DNA of 64,000 nt, from positions 1,240,001 through 1,304,000 of the forward strand of contig CP179212.1 of assembly GCA_051201675.1 (NCBI GenBank), read 5' to 3'. The position numbers and the translations under genes were made by a program. The notes under the pieces were generated by a model. That model did not search any database. It was not told the origin of the DNA and saw only the letters and a list, made by a program, of their open reading frames with translations. This DNA is from HTCC2207 sp002685195 (lineage in GTDB: Bacteria > Pseudomonadota > Gammaproteobacteria > Pseudomonadales > Porticoccaceae). Positions 60,215 to 64,000 of the stretch are shown piece after piece (position 1 is the first letter of the stretch; every line of letters begins with the position of its first letter).

Positions 60215-60483
60215 GGTGATCCTTCAATAGTCAGTGGACAGTGTTGAGGAGTTGGTGCTGAATGCGCAAATCCCCGCTTTTTTCAGGCCGGTATAGTGCC
60301 GAAATACCGCAAAAAAAGCAACCCAACAATGTCGCTGTTACGACCCATTGGTCAGCTTTAACGCCTTACTCAGACTGTTGATTTGACTGATAAATATTCA
60401 ATATAGCTGAATCAATATGTTAAACTTCAGTTACTACTGACCGTTTTACAAATTCTTGGAGTAATGCTTTGGAAAGAGAATCA
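60215..60483. other. Divergent promoter region of etfBA and ETF-QO with an inverted repeat
   Basis: About 270 bases without a gene. CGGTAT (60289-60294) and ATACCG (60304-60309) form a hairpin flanked outside by GCTTTTTT (60276-60283) and AAAAAAGC (60312-60319 region), which also pair. T comes first and A last on both strands, so it is not a terminator. It may be a regulator site for the divergent genes. Confidence 0.5.
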
Positions 60484-62112
60484 ATGGAATACGATGTTGT
60501 CATCGTTGGGGCGGGACCTTCCGGCCTGTCTGCAGCTATTCGTCTCAAGCAATTAAATTCAGATATCTCAGTTTGTGTTGTTGAAAAAGGCTCTGAGGTC
60601 GGAGCACATATTCTCTCCGGAGCGGTTTTCGAGCCCAGAGCAATGGAAGAACTGTTCCCAGACTGGAAAGAGCGTGGTGCTCCACTAAACTCGGCGGTAA
60701 AGGAAGATAAATTCTTTTTATATACCGGAGCAAAAAGTGCGATAAAACTACCTAACTTCATGATTCCAAAGCCTACCCATAATGAGGGCAATTACATTGT
60801 TTCTATGGGTAACGTGTGTCGCTGGCTAGCAGAGCAAGCAGAAATGATGGAAGTTGACGTATACCCTGGATTTGCGGCTTCTGAGGTGGTTTTTCATGAG
60901 GATGGCTCCGTCAAAGGAATCGCCACAGGCGATATGGGTATTGGCCAGGACGGTGAGCATAAAGCCAGTTATGCCCAAGGTATGGAATTACATGCCAAAT
61001 ACACTCTGTTCGCAGAGGGTTGTAGAGGACATTTAGGGAAACAGCTCATCAAACAGTTTGAACTAGATAAGGAGTCTGATCCCCAGCACTACGGAATTGG
61101 AATTAAGGAAATTTGGCAAATACCTCCCGAGCAACATGAGGAGGGCTTAGTCGTTCATGGTCTTGGTTGGCCTCTTCAAGAATCGAACGCAGGTGGCGGA
61201 GCATTTCTTTATCACGCCGAAAATAACCAGGTTTATATCGGCTTGATTGCGGATCTTAATTACAGTAATCCTCACATGAGTCCCTTCGAAGAATTTCAGC
61301 GTTGGAAACACCACCCTGAGACTCTTAAATATCTGGAGGGCGGTTCTCGTTTGACCTATGGAGCTAGAGCAATAATAAAAGGCGGGTTAAATTCGTTACC
61401 TAAGATGCACTTTCCAGGTGGGTTATTGATAGGCTGTGATGCAGGAACATTGAACTCAGTAAAAATAAAAGGTAATCATACCGCGATGAAAAGTGGGATG
61501 GTCGCAGCAGACGCCATAGCTGAAGCAATGAAGCAAGGAGATGCGGCCCCTTCTGATCTAGAGGCTTATGACAAACATTTCAAAGCATCCTGGTTATATG
61601 AAGAGCTTTACAAATCGAGAAATTTCTCAGGCTGGATGCACAAGTTTCCAATGTTGATTGGCTCAGCGTTTGTGTGGATTGAGCAGAATATATTTCGCGG
61701 AAAGCTTCCCTTTACACTTCGAGACAGCCTCCCAGATCATAAGGCAATGAAACCTGCAGCGGACTGTAAAAAAATTGATTACGCTAAACCCGATAATGTA
61801 ATCAGCTTTGATAAAGCGTCATCAGTTTTTATGTCAAATACCAATCATGAAGAGGATCAGCCCTGCCATCTAACTCTCAAAGACGCAGACCTGCCTATTA
61901 ACTTCAATTTACAGATGTTTGACGAGCCAGCTCAGCGTTACTGTCCTGCGGGAGTCTACGAGGTGATTGAAAACGACGATGGGAGCAATCGCTTTCAGAT
62001 TAATGCTCAGAATTGCGTTCACTGCAAAACCTGCGATATTAAGGAGCCGAGCCAGAACATCAACTGGGTAGTCCCAGAGGGTGCTGGCGGCCCAAATTAT
62101 CCAAACATGTAA
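60484..62112 (+). CDS. Electron transfer flavoprotein-ubiquinone oxidoreductase
   Basis: A 542-residue membrane-associated FAD/4Fe-4S enzyme. It starts M-E-Y-D-V-V-I-V-G-A-G-P-S-G (FAD loop), has G-S-E-V-G-A-H-I-L-S-G-A-V, and at the C-terminus the cluster cysteines in Y-C-P-A-G-V-Y, N-C-V-H-C-K-T-C-D-I-K and the final V-P-E-G-A-G-G-P-N-Y. It passes electrons from ETF to ubiquinone. I choose the ATG at 60484 (GGAAAGAG ahead) over an in-frame TTG at 60469. It is divergent from etfBA. Confidence 0.96.
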   Translation: MEYDVVIVGAGPSGLSAAIRLKQLNSDISVCVVEKGSEVGAHILSGAVFEPRAMEELFPDWKERGAPLNSAVKEDKFFLYTGAKSAIKLPNFMIPKPTHNEGNYIVSMGNVCRWLAEQAEMMEVDVYPGFAASEVVFHEDGSVKGIATGDMGIGQDGEHKASYAQGMELHAKYTLFAEGCRGHLGKQLIKQFELDKESDPQHYGIGIKEIWQIPPEQHEEGLVVHGLGWPLQESNAGGGAFLYHAENNQVYIGLIADLNYSNPHMSPFEEFQRWKHHPETLKYLEGGSRLTYGARAIIKGGLNSLPKMHFPGGLLIGCDAGTLNSVKIKGNHTAMKSGMVAADAIAEAMKQGDAAPSDLEAYDKHFKASWLYEELYKSRNFSGWMHKFPMLIGSAFVWIEQNIFRGKLPFTLRDSLPDHKAMKPAADCKKIDYAKPDNVISFDKASSVFMSNTNHEEDQPCHLTLKDADLPINFNLQMFDEPAQRYCPAGVYEVIENDDGSNRFQINAQNCVHCKTCDIKEPSQNINWVVPEGAGGPNYPNM

Positions 62113-62126
62113 TCTATTAAGCCTAG

Positions 62127-62155
62127 AAAAGGACGAGCGATACTCGTCCTTTTTT
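62127..62155. terminator. Strong bidirectional terminator between ETF-QO and DUF1285 genes
   Basis: AAAAGGACGAG (62127-62137) is exactly complementary to CTCGTCCTTTT (62143-62153), with a five-base loop and T to 62155. A-run and T-run on the two sides make it work for both convergent genes. Confidence 0.95.
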
Positions 62156-62168
62156 AAATCCTAAATAG

Positions 62169-62741
62169 TTAATCTATCTGTCCTAGGACAAACTTTTGGC
62201 CCATGCTCGTAACAAACAGCTCATTGCTATTATCTGCCAAATTAGCCTCTGCCCAATCAACAAGTTGATAGTAGGCTGCCCTACTCAATAGACCGGTTAA
62301 CCCCTTGCGGATCTGTACTAGCGGCACTGGCTGGTTAGTTTTGAAATCGTGGTCAACCCACAATGGGTTCTCATCACTCACTACCACAGTTTCACCGGTT
62401 GATGTAACACAGCTGATAGCTGGCTCTTGCTGCCTAATCTCTCTCTTGACAAGAGTAATGTAGAATGGTGCTATTTCGACACTAATCCTCCATTTCTCGA
62501 CTGGAGTAACAAGATAATGCTGCCCATCCTCGAACTTTAATATTTGCGAAAAAAGCTTCACTAGGGGCGCTCTTTTGATTTCTCCGCCCTCGTGTATCCA
62601 ACGCCCTTCCCGATCAATAATTAGATCCATATCACCGGATTTCTTTGGATTCCACAAGTGCACAGGAGGGAGCGATTTAGACGAAAGATCTTGTAGAGCA
62701 AGAAGATCAGAAAATAGTGTATCTAGAGTATCTGACGCCAT
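62169..62741 (-). CDS. DUF1285 domain-containing protein
   Basis: A 190-residue soluble protein. The DUF1285 pattern is visible: P-P-V-H-L-W-N-P near residue 22, G-D-M-D-L-I-I-D-R-E-G-R-W-I-H-E-G, R-A-P-L-V-K-L-F-S, Y-L-V-T-P-V-E-K-W and N-P-L-W-V-D-H. The function is unknown. It overlaps the stop of the upstream TetR gene by one base, so the two are co-translated. Confidence 0.88.
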   Translation of the reverse strand: MASDTLDTLFSDLLALQDLSSKSLPPVHLWNPKKSGDMDLIIDREGRWIHEGGEIKRAPLVKLFSQILKFEDGQHYLVTPVEKWRISVEIAPFYITLVKREIRQQEPAISCVTSTGETVVVSDENPLWVDHDFKTNQPVPLVQIRKGLTGLLSRAAYYQLVDWAEANLADNSNELFVTSMGQKFVLGQID

Positions 62742-63421
62742 TAACCAGCGGACTTAGGCTTTTTGTCGCCCGCCTGGTGATACTGACCCCTATTACCCAT
62801 TGTTACGCCGATACTAGTGATGAAGCCCATAAGAGAAGAGGCATCCTCAATATCACCCCAACTCTTGTTAAAGTAGAGTTCCACAGCCCCCTGCGCAAGC
62901 GCCCAGCACGATAGGTAATGATAATGTGGAGGGACATCCTCCAGAATTCCTTGGCTGATAAGTTTTGTAATTATCGTTCCAAGGGCATCCTCATGGGACC
63001 GTCGGATACTCGAAAATTCAGCTAGTTGCGGGCCTATATCATCAGCATCCATAAGACGGTCCTCAAGTTTCTGAACAAGACGATCTAACTCCGGTCGCGC
63101 GAGCCTAGATTCGAAGTAGGCTTTTGAAACTGCGCCAGGATCGCCCTTCTCTGCCTTTTCTAGCCCCGCTGCCAAACGCGAAGCGATACTCTTCTCGTAG
63201 TCAAGCATGATACGCACAAGAATTTCATTTTTAGTGAGGAAATGTTTGTAGACTGTACCTTTGCCTATACCCGCTTGCGATGCGATCTTCGAAACCGTTA
63301 CACGATCAATATTTTCACTGATTAATAATTCAAGCGCGGCGCTTACGATCTTTTGTTCCCGCGCAAGAAAAACCTTCTTTTTCTCGCGGATTCGATCGGT
63401 ACTCGACGTTTTTCCCAGCAT
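62741..63421 (-). CDS. TetR family transcriptional regulator
   Basis: A 226-residue TetR protein. The DNA-binding helix-turn-helix lies at about 38-63 (R-V-T-V-S-K-I-A-S-Q-A-G-I-G-K then V-Y-K-H-F). The C-terminal part has no diagnostic motif. It is the first gene of a two-gene unit with DUF1285. The target is unknown; fatty-acid or envelope genes are common for this group, but this is inference. Confidence 0.88.
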   Translation of the reverse strand: MLGKTSSTDRIREKKKVFLAREQKIVSAALELLISENIDRVTVSKIASQAGIGKGTVYKHFLTKNEILVRIMLDYEKSIASRLAAGLEKAEKGDPGAVSKAYFESRLARPELDRLVQKLEDRLMDADDIGPQLAEFSSIRRSHEDALGTIITKLISQGILEDVPPHYHYLSCWALAQGAVELYFNKSWGDIEDASSLMGFITSIGVTMGNRGQYHQAGDKKPKSAG

Positions 63422-63479
63422 GAAATATTTTCCTTTTGAGCGATCAGTCTATCAGGCATCTAGCGCTTCGCACAGCGTT

Positions 63480-64000
63480 CTATATGCTAAGGGACCTATT
63501 ACTCGCCCGAACAAACTCTTCTTTCAACTCTTCATAAGTGTTTGCAGAAGGAAACTGAGGGAACTCACTAATTACATTTATTGGAGCGTGAAATAGAATT
63601 CCGGCGTCGGCTTCCGACAGCATTGTTACGTCATTATACGAGTCACCCGCTGCAATAGTTCTATAGTACAGGCTTTTTAGAGCAACGATTGATTGGCGCT
63701 TTGGATTTGCCTGACGTAGTTTGTAGGCTAGAACATGGCCAGCGTCATTATATTCTAACTGATGGCATAACAGTGTTGGGTAACCTAAAGGTTTCATTAA
63801 CGGGCTCGCAAACTCATAAAACGTATCAGATAAAATAACCACTTGAAAACGTTCGCGAAGCCAATTGACGAACTCTACAGCTCCGTCAAGGGGCTCCAAG
63901 GTTGCTATTACTGATTGTATTTCGCTAAGTCCGAGACCATTCTTTCGAAGTATCTGTAGACGGTAGTTCATGAGCACGTCGTAATCGGGCTCATCTCTGG
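63480..64000 (-). CDS. thrH: Bifunctional phosphoserine phosphatase/homoserine phosphotransferase ThrH, 5' end outside window
   Basis: The C-terminal 173 codons of a HAD-fold protein. It continues past the window end in frame (R-D-E-P-D-Y-D-V-L-M). HAD motifs are V-V-I-L-S-D-T-F-Y-E (motif II Ser/Thr region) and A-A-G-D-S-Y-N-D-V-T-M-L (motif IV). G-I-L-F-H-A-P-I-N-V and F-P-Q-F-P-S match ThrH closely. In Pseudomonas ThrH dephosphorylates phosphoserine and can move the phosphate to homoserine. The N-terminal nucleophile Asp motif is not in view. Confidence 0.9.
   Translation of the reverse strand, partial: RDEPDYDVLMNYRLQILRKNGLGLSEIQSVIATLEPLDGAVEFVNWLRERFQVVILSDTFYEFASPLMKPLGYPTLLCHQLEYNDAGHVLAYKLRQANPKRQSIVALKSLYYRTIAAGDSYNDVTMLSEADAGILFHAPINVISEFPQFPSANTYEELKEEFVRASNRSLSI

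Noticed and set aside
60276..60319. Rho-independent terminator
   Set aside because: The T-run precedes and the A-run follows the stem on both strands, the reverse of a terminator, and the flanking genes diverge.
1..64000. tRNA, rRNA or transposase genes
   Set aside because: None was recognised on either strand while reading; a dedicated scan (tRNAscan, Rfam, ISfinder) was not possible here.

Overview
The window reads as a continuous stretch of chromosome from a marine-type gammaproteobacterium. The basis is overall gene content: a ClpS/ClpA-Aat-Bpt N-degron set, a MetJ repressor of enterobacterial type, CysG/CysJIH, FtsK-LolA-RarA-CrcB-SerS in a row, EtfAB/ETF-QO, and a DmdA-like demethylase. 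A moderately low GC content and frequent TTG/GTG starts fit the OM60/SAR92/Spongiibacter-like groups, but this placement is inference. No rRNA, tRNA, CRISPR array, transposase or prophage block was seen.

Layout. 0-7.3 kb: accessory catabolic genes (two DUF3604 proteins, the first cut by the window edge; a secreted amidohydrolase; a PhyH-type dioxygenase; a secreted SnoaL-like protein; a GPH sugar-type symporter) with an 8-bp tandem repeat. 7.4-12.1 kb: a promoter, a SAM-II-type riboswitch with a readable antiterminator/terminator switch, a 52-residue small gene, and a cluster encoding a DmdA-like THF-dependent demethylase, a CoA-binding protein, an ECHDC3-like crotonase without catalytic glutamates and an acyl-CoA ligase. 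12.1-14.2 kb: small unrecognised genes, one resembling phage ssDNA-binding proteins. 14.2-16.5 kb: aminotransferase and divergent LysR. 16.6-21.7 kb: RND transporter, LolA-like protein and outer-membrane barrel, translationally coupled. 21.8-28 kb: clpS-clpA, a methyltransferase, then infA, bpt, aat and trxB on the other strand. 28.1-34.2 kb: ftsK, lolA, rarA, crcB, serS. 34.2-44.6 kb: a sulfur block of cysG, cysJ-cysI-cysH, cysB, cobA, cysK, metB and metJ, with MetJ-box-like operators before cysJ, cysB and between metB and metJ. 44.7-49.4 kb: glutathione reductase, then a TetR/puuB-like/puuA-like divergon with a perfect palindrome. 49.5-54.3 kb: a lone tyrosine recombinase, a DUF885 protein and a BigR-like/rhodanese/persulfide dioxygenase operon. 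54.4-64 kb: prc, exonuclease III, an ECF sigma factor with membrane partner, etfBA, ETF-QO, DUF1285, TetR and a truncated thrH.

How it fits together. Sulfur and one-carbon metabolism dominate. The demethylase cluster would feed methyl-THF and possibly methylthiol carbon. The cys/met block reduces sulfate and makes cysteine and cystathionine. The persulfide dioxygenase operon releases sulfite, the CysJI substrate. Two different SAM sensors, an RNA (SAM-II) and a protein (MetJ), appear to report methionine status to different parts of this network. The SAM-II switch in front of the DmdA-like cluster is the most distinctive object in the window.
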